Source: Aedes albopictus
Taxonomy: Eukaryota > Arthropoda > Insecta > Diptera > Culicidae
Reading direction: 5' to 3'
Length of the DNA: 64,000 nucleotides
Assembly: GCF_035046485.1 (NCBI RefSeq)
Contig: NC_085137.1
Span: forward strand, 41,905,155-41,969,154
The notes under the pieces were generated by a model. That model worked only from the letters and a program-made list of their open reading frames with translations, was not told the origin of the DNA and searched no databases. Of this stretch, positions 1-12,200 are shown in pieces (position 1 is the stretch's first letter; each line of letters starts with the position of its first letter). A program made the translations under genes and the position numbers.

Positions 1-241
1 GGTATCGTTTGTCATTGAATGACACCAATCTATACCATCCTGAGATTTCAATTGCGCAATTGAGCGACCTGGAATTTCTTATGTTTTCTAAGTGGGATTG
101 TCGGTTAATACGAACACCCATTGAACTCCATCGACCTCAGTTGCCTACCCAATTCGAAGCGTAGCAACTTTCTCTTGACTTTACGCCTATTCAAGCTCAC
201 TTCTGCTAGTTCAATAGTTTGTCACCTAATCGTGAACCTCC

Positions 242-777
242 TATAAAAACCCACGTCAGAACCTTAGCCGTCGTCGTGTCGTCACGTCGTTGAAACACGT
301 AATTGTTGACAAACGTCGCGGCGCGGCGCGGCTTAGCCACTTTTTGTGTTTGTGTGAATTAGCATTCGCTTATCATCGCAACCGAACCGAATTATATGTA
401 GCTTCGCACTTGAGTAGGTAGCTCACCACGCCGCCACACCACTTTACAGTTAATTTGTTTTCGCGTTCCGCGCTACCGGTCGGTGGCGCGGCATCGCGGT
501 GCTCAGTCGACGCCGACGACGACAACACTATACTGATCATCATCGTACAAACAAGTTCATCATGGGGAAGGTCTACTGTCTACATACCTAATGGGGTGGA
601 TATTATCTGACGAGCGAGGTTTTTTCGTTGTTTGTTTTGATTCTCTTGTTCGTTTGTGCACCGCGAGCAGCACATACGTGACGACATTGCTTGTTCAAAC
701 GAATCAATATTTACTGGTTTCGTACGTACATCGTCTCCTAACATCGAATGAGAAAAAAGCTGTTAATTCAAGTTAAG
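242..777 (+). promoter_or_regulatory. Possible promoter and 5' non-coding exon
   Basis: A TATAAAA lies at 242-248, followed by a CpG-rich, simple-sequence stretch (about 250-560) unlike the AT-rich surroundings. A donor-like AAG|GTAATT lies at 775-783. There is no convincing ORF. It could be the first, untranslated exon of the SUCO gene downstream or of an unseen neighbour. No transcript evidence is available, so this is a weak inference. Confidence 0.25.
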
Positions 778-1253
778 GTAATTACACAGTTAGGCTGTTC
801 CATTTCCTCATGCATAAGTTAAACGAAAGCCATGCGAAAGTCACGGAAATAGAAAAAAGTAGTCATTTCTAGGAGTTTTTCCTGTACTGCCTTGAACCTG
901 ATGGTGATGTACTGTACGACAAATAGCAGAGTGACCTTCATACTTTGTTCGTGGGTTCAACAACAACAGCTTGTTAATCGATAGAGTGCCTAGTAAAGGG
1001 TAACCATTAGAACTCTCCACTTGATTGCTTACAAATGTTACGCCACGGTGATGGGAAACTTATTGAGTCATAAAGGATAATGAATTATAATATCAAATAA
1101 GTATCATAGCGTTGTACCTATGGTTCAATGAAGGATTGCATAACATGACATAGAAAACTTGACATTTTGCTTCATTCCATTTGAATGTTTAAGGAAGATT
1201 TACATCAATATCCATTCTTCGAATTTTTAATGCAATAATGGGATACTTACTTA

Positions 1254-1468
1254 GGGTTTCGCGCCACTTGGGCGGTGGCTTCTATATTCGTCTGTTTTCC
1301 ACAATAACTCAGTCAATTTTGAACCAATTGATTTGAAAGGTTGTACACGGGTAGATACTATACCTATCTTACCACATTCCAAAAGTTGTGTCAATTAGTT
1401 CAAATTTGACTGAGTTATAGTGGAAAACAGACGAATATAGAAGCCACCGCCCAAGTGGTGCGATTCCC
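1254..1468. mobile_element. 215-bp MITE with long terminal inverted repeats, TA target duplication
   Basis: The ends are inverted copies over about 60 bp. The left end begins GGGTTTCGCGCCACTTGG, and the right end read in reverse begins GGGAATCGCACCACTTGG. The element is flanked by TA on both sides. A relative of nearly equal size lies at 35003-35215. Short size, no coding capacity and TA duplication fit a non-autonomous Tc1/mariner-type DNA element. Confidence 0.75.
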
Positions 1469-1470
1469 TA

Positions 1471-1996
1471 CTTGATACTTGATGGGCTACAACTCGTAGC
1501 GGTAATTCTTCGCCGAATAAAGCAGCCTTCTCCACTGGTTTCGATCCTGGGCCAATCGCTTCCAGTCGCCCGGTACGTTTAGAGTCCTTAGAACGAAGGT
1601 CCCTTCCTGATTCTCGTTCTTGTCGTTCCTTCAACCGCAGGGTCCGATGTTGATCGGCCCTCACGAAAACCCGCCTGGTATTCACCGACGAAATACTCTT
1701 CAATCAACAGGCCTCAGCCTGCTCAAACAGAATTCCAAACAAAGTTTGGTACGCTGAATTGGGAAGTGTTATTCATCTGTAATTCACGCACTGAGACATC
1801 CAACCAACTAGCAGGTAGCTCTTCCTCTTCCCATATCTTCAATAGAAATACGGTGTTGGACCCGACTACCGTGCTTGAGCAGCTCGGCCGTGAGTTCACC
1901 TCTTCCAGCAGCCTTGTTATTCAGCAGTTCTCTAATTGCTTCTTTGACCTCGTTTAGCGTTGGAGGTTTTACAGCCTGTCCGTCGTTTCCCACCAT
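1471..1996 (-). mobile_element. Decayed LINE reverse-transcriptase fragment
   Basis: Read on the minus strand, 1996-1808 encodes a peptide containing EVKEAIRELLNNKAAG followed by AELLKHGS. This is the segment just before the catalytic core of LINE reverse transcriptases (compare EVKDAIHHLKNNKAAGKDG in the copy at 11486-13733). The reading frame decays past 1808. The rest (1471-1807) shows only short open stretches and may be other parts of the same relic. The upstream side is broken by the MITE at 2001. Confidence 0.5.
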
Positions 1997-2000
1997 TTAA

Positions 2001-2201
2001 GGTGAATATATAACGAAGCCACACCTCGAATTTTCAAGAGCACAAATCTGATGAACCGAATGTCGGGTTGCGCTGAAAAGTTGATCGATTGGTTACCCGC
2101 TGGTGGTGACCAAACTATCAACTTTTCAGCGAAAACCAACATTCGGTTCTTCAGATTTGTGCTCTTGAAAATTCAAGGTGTGGCTTCGTTTTATATTCAC
2201 C
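2001..2201. mobile_element. piggyBac-type MITE with TTAA target duplication
   Basis: TTAA at 1997-2000 and 2202-2205 flank an element whose two ends are inverted copies over about 65 bp (GGTGAATATA... at the left, ...TATATTCACC at the right). There is no coding capacity. TTAA duplication with long terminal repeats is typical of piggyBac-like MITEs, which are abundant in mosquitoes. It sits directly against the LINE relic at 1471-1996 and probably inserted into it. Confidence 0.75.
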
Positions 2202-2642
2202 TTAATAATATCTCAAAGTGCTCTCTCCACCTGACAGCTACCATTGTTTTATCTGTCACAAGTTTCCATCACGGTCATTGCATAAGACGGGTGATGGCGC
2301 CGTTTTTCTCCGAACGTCATTCACAGTTCTGTAGAACCTCCGCATATCATTCTGTTCCATACTCTCGTTTCCCTGTCGCTCTCTTTTCTTTTCAACATCA
2401 ATCGCCGGTTGCTAGAGTCTGACACGTTTGATATACCTAGCTCAAATCTTTTACCCCAGACAAACATGTGATACGAGTGTGATACACGTACAACTGTACT
2501 CACTGTCAAGAAAATTCTAACAAGACTGACTTGAACGGAGAGAATTACCAGTGTGGCACTCATTTCAAGCGCAATTGTACAGTGATTCCTGTATCACATG
2601 TGTGTCATAAGTATTACGAACTCCGAGATAATGATCTGAGTC

Positions 2643-3310
2643 CTAGAGGCGGGACAGCTTCTAATACCGACTCTAATACTGTCTAATAAATATTAATACC
2701 CTAATCTTCACCATCCACCGACACATTTTTTGGGCAGTATGTCATGACTTTTCATGCAACAACCAACTGTCACGAAGACGCGAAGTGGAAGTACGGTTTG
2801 TCCGTAATGTTAATACAATTTGTTTGATTGAAAACTTGTTTTACTATTGTTTATTTTAGGTGTGAAAATAGGCTCTGATTGTGTAACTTCGACAGCGGTG
2901 TATCAGATCAGCAGATCGCATGGTCAGGAAACGTAGATCGCAGATCAACTTTTGCGTACTAGACATACGTACGGATACTACCACTGTTTGGGTCGGCGAT
3001 CGTGCCTGCCAGCAATATGTCCAGAGCTGTTTTTCTTGATATGAGAAGCACGAAAACGGAACGTTATTTGCTAAAATCCTACCCTCATTGTCCCTAATAC
3101 AGTTGAACAATAAATAGGATCTACTCTGCCTCTGACATGGCAGGATGGCAAAAAAATCAATTATTTTATTCCATTAAATTCACAACCACACTACGTATGC
3201 AATAGTGCCCTGGCATGGCTTACTTCGTTCGAGTTCAGTTTGGCCCAGATATTAATATTTCCTTATACTGTTAATACCGCTAATTATTATTAGAGCTGTC
3301 CCGCCCCTAG
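2643..3310. mobile_element. hAT-type non-autonomous element, 8-bp target duplication
   Basis: Direct repeats TCTGAGTC at 2635-2642 and 3311-3318 flank a 668-bp element. Its ends are CTAGAGGCGGGACAGCT and, inverted from the right, CTAGGGGCGGGACAGCT. An 8-bp duplication with short inverted ends is the hallmark of hAT elements. No transposase frame is present, so this is a passenger copy. Confidence 0.7.
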
Positions 3311-4082
3311 TCTGAGTCAATGTTTGGACCATAGACCCCTAACATCAATTACGTCGGAGAAGTGGTGGCCATCTACAACCATGGTCGATTTGGTTCGCTG
3401 TTTTGGTGACTCGAGGTGTGCGTAAATCCTTTACACTTAGATAAAATCACCGACTTCGGTAATATTGTACCGAAATCTCAACCGTTAAGTTTTGTTTACC
3501 GAAAAAAATCGGTAAGCTGGCAACATTTACCGAACTTCGGTAAACGATAGCATTTTACCGATTTTTTGTATTTTTTTACAGAATTTCGGTAAAATCCATT
3601 ACCGAACGCTCAGCAGTTGAGATTTCGGTAAAAATTACCGAATCGCGATTAGCTGTGTTGCGAGCAAAATAGGTTTTACTAATGGTCATCTCCCTGGCAG
3701 CAGCAAAGATGACTACTCAGGTTGTTGACTGGCGTCACCGATGATTTTTAATAGGTCTTGACAATACATTTGTGAAATGCATCCTTCACGTCATCGGTTT
3801 TGTGGTTGTTCGGCGTAGATATTGATCAGGCTGGTGGTTAAAGAATCTGCCTGCAATCCTCAATACGTCAATGAGCTCGCTTCATGTCTCATTATGAATC
3901 TGATCTCATGTTCTGCCTTATCGCTGCCGCTATGGTAGACGTTGGGACTGCTTCTGACAATGGCTTTTTCCCTTTCTTCACCCAAATGGTCATCGTTCTC
4001 GACTACTGTGTTTCTCGTATACTCGATTGCTACAGCTCGGCAACATTACATCAAATTGATCCTGTGAACAACAAAAACTTTT

Positions 4083-4567
4083 GAAACCAAAGTTACACTG
4101 TGGTGCATAATTGATCGGACAAACGCCGATTTTCATACAAAATGGCCAAGTTTGAGATGCTGTAACTATGGTTTGCGTTGATGGATTGAGCTCAATTTTT
4201 GACACGGAACTACTTATATGCTGAATTTTACGTATACAAGATACAACATTTTTCCGTTCACAGGTTTGGGCGTGGCAAGGCGTTTAAAATGTGCAAAAGT
4301 GATCGGACAGCGGCATCCCTTTGATTTACACGCGTGCCGCTGTCCGATCACTTTTGCACATTTTAAACGCCTTGCCACGCCCAAAGCTGTGAACGAAAAC
4401 ATTTTGTATCTTGTATATGTAAAATTCAGCATATAAGTAGTTCCGTGTCAAAAATTGAGCTCAATCCATCAACGCAAACCATAGTTACAGCATCTCAAAC
4501 TTGGCCATTTTGTATGAAAATCGGCGTTTGTCCGATCAATTATGCACCACAGTGTAACTTTGGTTTC
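4083..4567. mobile_element. 485-bp near-perfect palindrome (foldback MITE)
   Basis: The two halves are almost exact reverse complements from GAAACC at 4083 to GGTTTC at 4567, with the centre near 4325. The halves differ mostly near the centre and by a few substitutions. The symmetry is so complete that both strands contain nearly the same 72-codon open frame. No coding role is inferred. It lies in the loop of the TTACCGAA element. Confidence 0.8.
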
Positions 4568-5154
4568 CTATGATTTTCATAACGCCGACTATGGACTATA
4601 GTTGAATTTCTCGCCAGTTTCGATTGGGTTAATGGGCTACACGAGCGTGATGTATATAATGCCGCTATGACTCTGTTACACATCCTTGGACATGTAATCG
4701 AAAGGCCCTAAAGACTAGTACGCCTAAAAGACAACCATGAATAACCCTTGAGCTTCATTGACTAAAGGCTGTGAAAAAAGCTGCTCTCAAGCGGAGATCA
4801 TTATACGAGATTGAACACCACCTACAAGAAGAAAAGTCAACTTTGCTACAGGCAATATCAACGTAGAATTCAGTAGAACTTGAAGAGCAATCCGAAGTCA
4901 TCTTAGGGGTTTGTGATTGAACAGAGAAAAGAAAGCGGTCTGTTTACAACTATGACTTTCAGTGGAGTAGTTGCAACAGAGTCTCGAGAAGTACACAGCT
5001 AGTCGCGTTCGGTAATTTTTACCGAAATCTTAACAGCTGAACGTTCGGTAATGGCTTTTTACCGAAATTCTGCAAAAATTACCAAATTTCGGTAAAATGT
5101 AATCGTTTATCTGTCAAATTTTACCGAAGTTTGGTAAACGTTGTAAGAAGCGGC

Positions 5155-6459
5155 TAGCTCGGAGGTATACCTTCTCAGGGTCGGTGGATATCTGCTCAGG
5201 AAGACTCACAACCCAAATACGGTACGAAACAATGGCAGACACACACTGGAGGACAAAGACGTTTCTCACGCTGTAGTACAAAAACACCTCAACAATTATT
5301 ACATTTACTTAAGGCTTTTTACGGCATCATCAGCATCGGCAGCCATGTTGGATATGTGGCTCGAAATTTCAAAGTGATAATTCTCAGCCACGAAAGCGAA
5401 TATTCGTATGAAAAAGTATCATCCCATATGCTCACTCGTAGTAATTGCGATGATACTTTTTCAGCTGCGTTACTGCAGAATTATCAGTTTATTATCACTT
5501 AAAAAACGCGAGGCAAACAATCATTGAAAAGTAAAAAGTCAATGGGGGGGGGGGGGGTATTCGTTGCGGCCGTTTAGCAGCTAACAATGATGAAAGTCCA
5601 CATGCATGCATTGAATGATGGTTTGGGCAGAGAAAGCTTGGATTACCTGCCATTCCGATTTGATCGGGTAGCCCGTCCTTGTCGTCGCAAGCCCTGAATT
5701 CCGGAACCAGGATACCGGGAATAGACCGTGGTCAACAGGGTGCAAATTGGCTCTCGACGTCCAACGCGCTCGTGAACGGGGTAGTAACACATTGGATTTT
5801 GGGTACCAGCAAGCGGGGCAAGCCCATCGGTCCTCACTGGTACCCTCACCTCAATAACGACCATTACTAGCTCCCCGCCACGTGTGACTCGACAATATCG
5901 TAGGGCTTGTCGGCCACCAGCACGTGGCTCGCCGATTCCCTGTACCACCTTAACCGCCAAGGGGGGGGGGGGGATGTTGCGTTTCAGCGACTGATCGACA
6001 GGATTCTATTGGTGCGTTGTCTCAGCGTCGTCCGAATCCCTCGACTGCAAAACTGGACTCGAAATTCTCGTAGGCGCACTACACCGTCTTCACAGGGATT
6101 TTCCGGTCCAAACGGGATTCATTTCGAGAAGCAATCTCTAAATGGATTGCGACGGTCACGATTGTACGTCGTTCATCCGAACAGCTTCACTGTCCAAGAC
6201 TTTCTGTCCGTCCTCCTCCTTCTCGCAAATCGGTGATCTTTCTCGTGGCTTCGCTGTCTCTGAATCTCCCTACTTTCTCTCTTCTCTCTTTCTCATTTTA
6301 TCAATTTTGAAGACCCAGTAGTGATTGATTTTTATGGGGTAATTATTGGTAGAAGGGGGAAAGGAAGGGGGGGGGGAGATGCTAATGCTGAAGTTCTACA
6401 GAAAACTGAAAACATATTTCTAATCAATATCTCTGTCTTTCACCGTGGTTACCATTGTT
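5155..6459. other. Unassigned segment splitting an inverted-repeat element
   Basis: This stretch separates the two right-arm pieces of the TTACCGAA element. It contains three poly-G runs (near 5544, 5960 and 6368) and a GC-rich part (5580-6240) without a recognisable protein. It probably is an inserted repeat of unknown family. No termini could be fixed. Confidence 0.3.
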
Positions 6460-6559
6460 GCCGAACTGTCGGTAACAACACCGATATATCCGGTAAAAAA
6501 CTTAACGGTTGAGATTTCGGTAAAATATTACCGAATTCGGTGATTTTTTCTAAGTGTGT

Positions 6560-7780
6560 ATGTCAACTCTTTGCTAACAAATTTGCAAGCACTTTTAGCG
6601 ATGAAATTGTTTCCGAATCACTTGTGAACTATGCAGTTAACAATGTCCCATCCGCTGGAAATACATGGTCTACATTCGTCTACATTGATGAAGCTATGAT
6701 CTCCAGAGCCGCCATGCAGCTGAATTATTCGATGAATCCCGTCCGCTTGTTTAAAAACCTACATCGATCTCTTGCTCACACCAATTCCTTTCGTGTTCAA
6801 CTTGTCCTCGACTAGTGGAATATTTCCGTCTATCTGGAAGCAATTCACAAAGAAGGAGATCCAAAGGACATTAATAACTATCGAGACATCTCATCCTTGT
6901 GCGCAATATCTAAACTGCTCGAGCAAACTGTAAAAGATCCCCTTTTATTACACAGCAATACATAAGCAATGATCAACATGGTTCCATGCCAGGTAGATCG
7001 ACCAGTACTATGTGTTGTGTTTAACATATCACATTACGGATATCTCAGCCGAAAGAGTGCAAACGGATGTAATCTACATATACCGACCTTACAGCGGCGT
7101 TCGGTAGAATTAATCATTCTTTAGCTGTTGCCAAATTGGAACGACTGGGGTTTGCTGGCACCATCCTACACTGGCTTAACTCTTACGTTATTGGTCGCAA
7201 ATTGACCGTTTCTAGGCTTTGAATCCAACGAATTCTCGGCCGCTTCGGGAATCCTTCAAGGAAGTCATTTGGATCCATTGTTATTCCTTCTGTATCTTAA
7301 CGACGTTAAAACTACCACATCCCTATTCCCACCCAATAGGATTGTTTGCAGCCAACATCATCTGGGTTCCCTCACAATGCATTTGGGTTCCCTAAACATT
7401 GGTACAAGATACGGGAATCGAAAACGTGACGTCATCGCACCCTGGTGGTTTTAGTACACAAAAGGGCCGATAACCTGATTACGCCTGATTAAGGGTCGAT
7501 TACGCTGATGAACTTTAAGATCTACCTTCAACGTGGTCTTGAAATTTTCATGGAGTGGTGCGTGCTAAACCGAATGGGTGTTAATCCCAACAAGTGCTCA
7601 GTTATCTCATTTTCTAAAATTATGGGGCTCATCTTCAGAGGATTTCAGTAACGTGCATTGTCTGAAGTCACTCTACTGCTCGCTGGTTCGATCTACCCTT
7701 GAGTATTGCTCCGTCGTTTGGAATCCGTACCACCAAAACGGTTCAGAAAAGTTTTAATCTGTTCAATGCCGTTTTATTCG
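6560..7780 (+). mobile_element. Jockey-like LINE reverse-transcriptase relic
   Basis: In several frames interrupted by indels and stops one reads RT landmarks: SIWKQ...KEGDPKDINNYR near 6830-6880, then LTAAFGRINHSL near 7090, AKLERLGFAGTILHWLNSY near 7130-7190, and ASGILQGSHLDPLLFLLYLND near 7245-7300. The later SLVRSTLEYCSVVWNP motif at about 7680-7725 belongs to the thumb region. Order and wording match jockey-clade RTs. The endonuclease and the 3' end are missing. It abuts the TTACCGAA element, which may have inserted into it. Confidence 0.7.
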
Positions 7781-8289
7781 ATTCGCACTCGGCCGGTAAC
7801 CTTGGCGTAATCCGTTTCTTATACAGTTTTATTAAAGTGAAATGGGAGTGTGTCCATTTGATTCGCGTTTTCAAGAGCACCGATCTCGTAATTCACAAAA
7901 CTCACGAAGCCGAAAATGCTACTCGATGTTTACCACGAATGAGCAAGCAATGAGTAATCTCAGCTCTGTGTGGTGTTTGGATGACGAGATTCGTTCTTTC
8001 GATATTTGCAGGGCAGTCATTGCATTGTGATGGCCATCTTCGGATTCGCTCATATATTTCCTTAACTATAAGCTCCTCAAGTTACATTTTTTAGACGAAT
8101 AGGCTAAAAGAGGTTCTTATAACCATTTTAAAACCATAATAAAAGATATAAGGTTTTATGATGGTTGTTAAAACCTCCACAAGATTAATGGGTCATCGAA
8201 ATGTTACTTTGGTTTCTAGGATTACAATGTGGTAGGCACCAAATTCACTTATAAGTAGCTTAGGAATGTCAAGGAAGTTTCTATTACAA

Positions 8290-8392
8290 AAAGATTTCGA
8301 GTCGACCCGGCATCGAACTGAGGCATCCCATGTTGTTTTTTTTTTCTTGTCGAAAAGTACACGTTTACCGGCTTAGCTATACGGGTCCCTGA
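8290..8392 (-). repeat. Possible tRNA-derived SINE remnant
   Basis: On the minus strand a TAGCTAAGCCGGTAAACG stretch resembles a pol III A box, and CAGTTCGATGCCGGG resembles a B box. The spacing is enlarged by a poly-A tract. No intact cloverleaf can be drawn. It is probably a SINE head or tRNA pseudogene. Confidence 0.3.
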
Positions 8393-8496
8393 GTATAATT
8401 CTTTATACTTATTCTGATTGAATGCGAAAGAAACACCCGATGACTACTTTGTATAAACACATGAAGTTCTAACAATCCACCCGATAAGAACAAATA

Positions 8497-9285
8497 ATGT
8501 GTTACACACGTCCAACTTCGTGTCGCGGTCGCCTTCCAGTATCACATTTCCACGTCGACATCGGCGGACGACTCCTCTTGCGCATCGCAGTTCCGCATTT
8601 CGCGCCTACGCAAACATTCACAATCCGTTACGCTTCCAACGACCGCGACGACGGCGACGACGACGACGTCTGTCCGTCAGCAAGTCCGTCAGTGGACGAA
8701 AATGTGGTACGCGAATATGGAACCACCCTACCGTCGTCCATCCCGGTCCTCCCGCGTTTACCGTCTACATATCTACATTACTCCGTCGCGTAAATGCCAT
8801 GGTGACATTCTCTTTTTTATCAGTCGATTTGCTAACAACCTACTGGCTAGGCGCGTGTTGCAGCGGTCAGTTCGGAAAACAGGCAAAGTGCTAATTTTGC
8901 AGAGGTGACCCTAATACCACTTGGTTGATAACCGAATCGTTCCAGAAAATAATGTTCGTAATGCGGTTCCTGGAATCTGTGCAGAACATACGTAACAGTT
9001 TCACGAATAAAAGCAGATTCGATAGTGACGACCACCGTTGATCGAACGTGACTCAAGTGCGGTGTGTGAACGACAGTATGGACATCAGAACCGACAATTC
9101 CATATTTTCTAGATGTGATATTCCTACGGCTAAGAATAGTGTAGAAACAAGTTCCTCAAAACCCACATGCACTGTGCGACTGAAAACCAATGTACATGAT
9201 CAACGTTTATTTGGTGTTGTTTTTCTACGCTGAGTGGTGCTTGTATACGAAATTGTTGAACCTGCTGCTCGATCGGGCTAGGAAG
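8497..9285 (+). promoter_or_regulatory. CpG-rich 5' leader of the SUCO exon
   Basis: This region directly upstream of the signal-peptide exon is richer in CG and CGACG repeats than its surroundings (densest at 8500-8800). It has several overlapping open frames but none with recognisable content. It is most simply the 5'-untranslated part of SUCO exon 1 or a promoter region. An upstream in-frame ATG at 9190 would add 32 residues to the protein. Confidence 0.35.
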
Positions 9286-12200
9286 ATGAAAAAACTGACC
9301 GTCCTGTTGACCTTCTGTTGGGTTCTGCTCGTGTCGCAAATACTGGCCATTTCCAGCATGTACAATGACGGGTGAGTATTGTGGGGTTCTAGTTTCATAT
9401 CCAGAATATACCTATTCTGACATTGCATTTGAGAACGAGGGGCAAGGGAAATAATAGTATGGGTTAATCTACTTACCATGGTTGCTCTAGAGCGCCATCG
9501 ATTTTTGACGAACTCGGGACAAACGGAAAAAGATGAATATGATGTAATATTCTTTAGAATATAGTTGTAATCTCATAAGGTCATCCCAACTACTAACTAC
9601 TTGCTTCAATTAACAATTATATGTAAACCTACTGATTTATAACAACACAAATTTTTAATGATTCCGAAAATTTTGGCCAATTTGCAATAACGTTTGTTCA
9701 AGCACTTTTTTCGGGAACGCTTTTTAGTATGCAAATAGTCGTTCAAAGTCGTGGGAAGGAAATGGTTAAGAGCAATCTAGAAAGCAATAGTAATAAAAAG
9801 ATGTGAATCTGCATCATGATATTTCTTTACTACAATATAGCTTTATCCCAGCGGCGAGAGTATATCTTCGTTCCTTTGGGGACTTGGGTTCCTCCAGTTT
9901 CTGGAATGTTTAGGTGTCCCAAGCCTTCTTCATCTGTGTCTAACCAACGTCCAACGGCGTTCTCGTTTGTCCACGAAGTCACCGATCTCTTCCTGGTTAC
10001 CTGCTGATTCGCAATTGTTTCTTCCGACATTCGCACTACGTGACCTGTTCACTATAGTCTGTCCTATTTTATAGGTTTCACAATATTTGCTTTTTTGTAC
10101 ACCTGATACAACTTGTGGTTCATGAGACGAACTTGGTGATCTAGTGCTCGCTACTAATTATTAATATGTAGAAGGTCCTGGGTTCAATTTCCGGCCCGTC
10201 CCTACTACTTTGTATCTTTTCATTTACTTTCTCCCTCTTCTCTACATATGCAGCTCATGTGTATTGATGGGTTCATAGTTTAACCAGAAACGGGTTAAAT
10301 ACCTCTTTTCTTTTTCTTTCAACTTCCACAGCACAGTGTAAATCAATCTATCATATAACGCCCATCAGTTATGCAACCAAGCGAACTATGCCGCACCATC
10401 TTCAGAGTAATCAACACACAATCTATCACCTTACGCCTGACATCCACGCACCAATGTGTGAACCCTCTGCAACAAGCTATATCCTAACAAAACTCCGACA
10501 TCCGCATGAACTTGAGCAGAAGCAATGAACTCCACGATCTGTTGGCAACAAGCGATTGCAATCATCACTTCCCTCTAACATGCATTTGTAGTGCTACACT
10601 ACGATTTCGTTATAATCCTTTATTATTCAATATTCAATGAGCAGATGTTAAGTCTGCAGGTTATACTCCCAACGTTTGTATAGGATAATCCTTATGAGAG
10701 TGGAAGAAGATTCTTCGTGTGCGTGAGATCCGTGTCCGGTGCAAATCAAGTCACAAGCAAACCGAGCTCGCATAAGAAAGCCTGTCAAATAGTGACGTCA
10801 CTATTTTAGATTATTTTTTATCTTCTCACTAATGCATAGCCATCATATCTTCTTCCCCACCTGTAATATACTCTCATTGGGATTCCCGGGCAGAAGAGAA
10901 TTACAAAAGAATGGCAAGTTTTACCATTAAAAAAGAATTACTGACAAAAGGGCAAAAATAATAACAGACACTGTTCGATGCAATAACTAAAGAATGTCAA
11001 ATTTTGCCATTACAATGGCAAAACACGAACAAAAAAATAAGGTTAACCCGGGAGCGGTCGCGTCGTGTACTGAGTACACGCACCATGAAAAATGCACGCT
11101 TGTGGTACACAGCGTGAGCGCGGCCTTGCTGCAGGTAGTCAAAGACGCGACTGCTCGAGGGTTAAAAACTGCAAAATATACCATTATCTAGTTATTGAAA
11201 ACAGAACAATAACAAAATTAATTATTCGCTTGTCAATCAAAAGAAGGGTATATTAAGTTGTTTATTCCAATAACAAAGTAAAAATCTTTTAAGTTTTCTG
11301 GATGGAATGTAATTGCAAAAAATATCAAATGTTACCATTAGTATATAAACAAAATTCAAATTTTGTCATTATGTTGTTCTTAATAAGTGCCAAAACTGCA
11401 ATGGTTCATCAAACTCGTAAGAGGTCAACAATATCTTGCCAATTGCAAAATTAGTTATGATAGCAAAATAGGACATTCAGTAGTTCATTCATTTCATTTA
11501 TTTAGTTAACATTAAATTCATGATAATACTGTATCAACAATTTGCCGCCATAATACTCGATTTGCAACTGCCAGCTTTCCAACCTCGGTCGCGTCCAACA
11601 CTCGCCAGATCACGCTCCACCTGGTCCGCCCATCGTGCTCTCTGCGCTCCACGCCTTCTTGTACCAACCGGATGGTTAGCAAACACCAACTTTGCAGGGT
11701 TGTTGTCCGGCATTCTTGCAACATGCCCTGCCCACCGTATCCTTCCGGCTTTGGCCACTTTCTGGATGCTGGGTTCATCCTTCTCCGCCACCGTTCTCCT
11801 GCACGCCGCCGAAGATCGTCCTTAGCACCCGTCGCTCGAAAACTTCGAGTGCTTGCAGGTCCTCCTCGAGCATCGTCCATGTCTCGTGTCCGTAGAGAAC
11901 CACCGGTCTTATTAACGTCTTGTACATGGTACATTTGGTGAACGGGGGGGAATCTTTTTTGACCGCAATTTCTTCTGGAGCCCATAGTAGGCACGACTTC
12001 CACTGATGATGCGCCTTCGCATTTCACGGCTCACGTTATTGTCAGCCGTTAGCAAGGAACCGAGGATGACGAATTCTTCTACCACCTTGAAACTATCCCC
12101 GTCTATCGTAACATTGCTGCCAAGGCTAGTCCTGTCTCGCTCAGTCCCACCTACCAGCATGTACTTTGTCTTAGCCGCATTCACCACCAGTCCGACCTTT

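Larger units (their letters stand above)
3438..6558. mobile_element. Interrupted inverted-repeat element built of TTACCGAA motifs
   Basis: The left arm (about 3438-3660) is matched by two separate inverted pieces. 4997-5150 is the reverse complement of the inner part (3520-3660), and about 6500-6558 is the reverse complement of the outer 57 bp (3438-3492). The motif TTCGGTAA/TTACCGAA recurs throughout. The arrangement fits one foldback element whose right arm was split by about 1.3 kb of unrelated DNA and whose loop received the palindrome at 4083-4567. Confidence 0.55.

Noticed and set aside
4214..4436. Nearly identical 72-codon frames on both strands
   Set aside because: Produced by the palindrome, not by a gene pair.
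8497..8908. Overlapping Arg/Asp-rich open frames
   Set aside because: CGACG simple-sequence content in a CpG-rich leader; no domain and no splice support.
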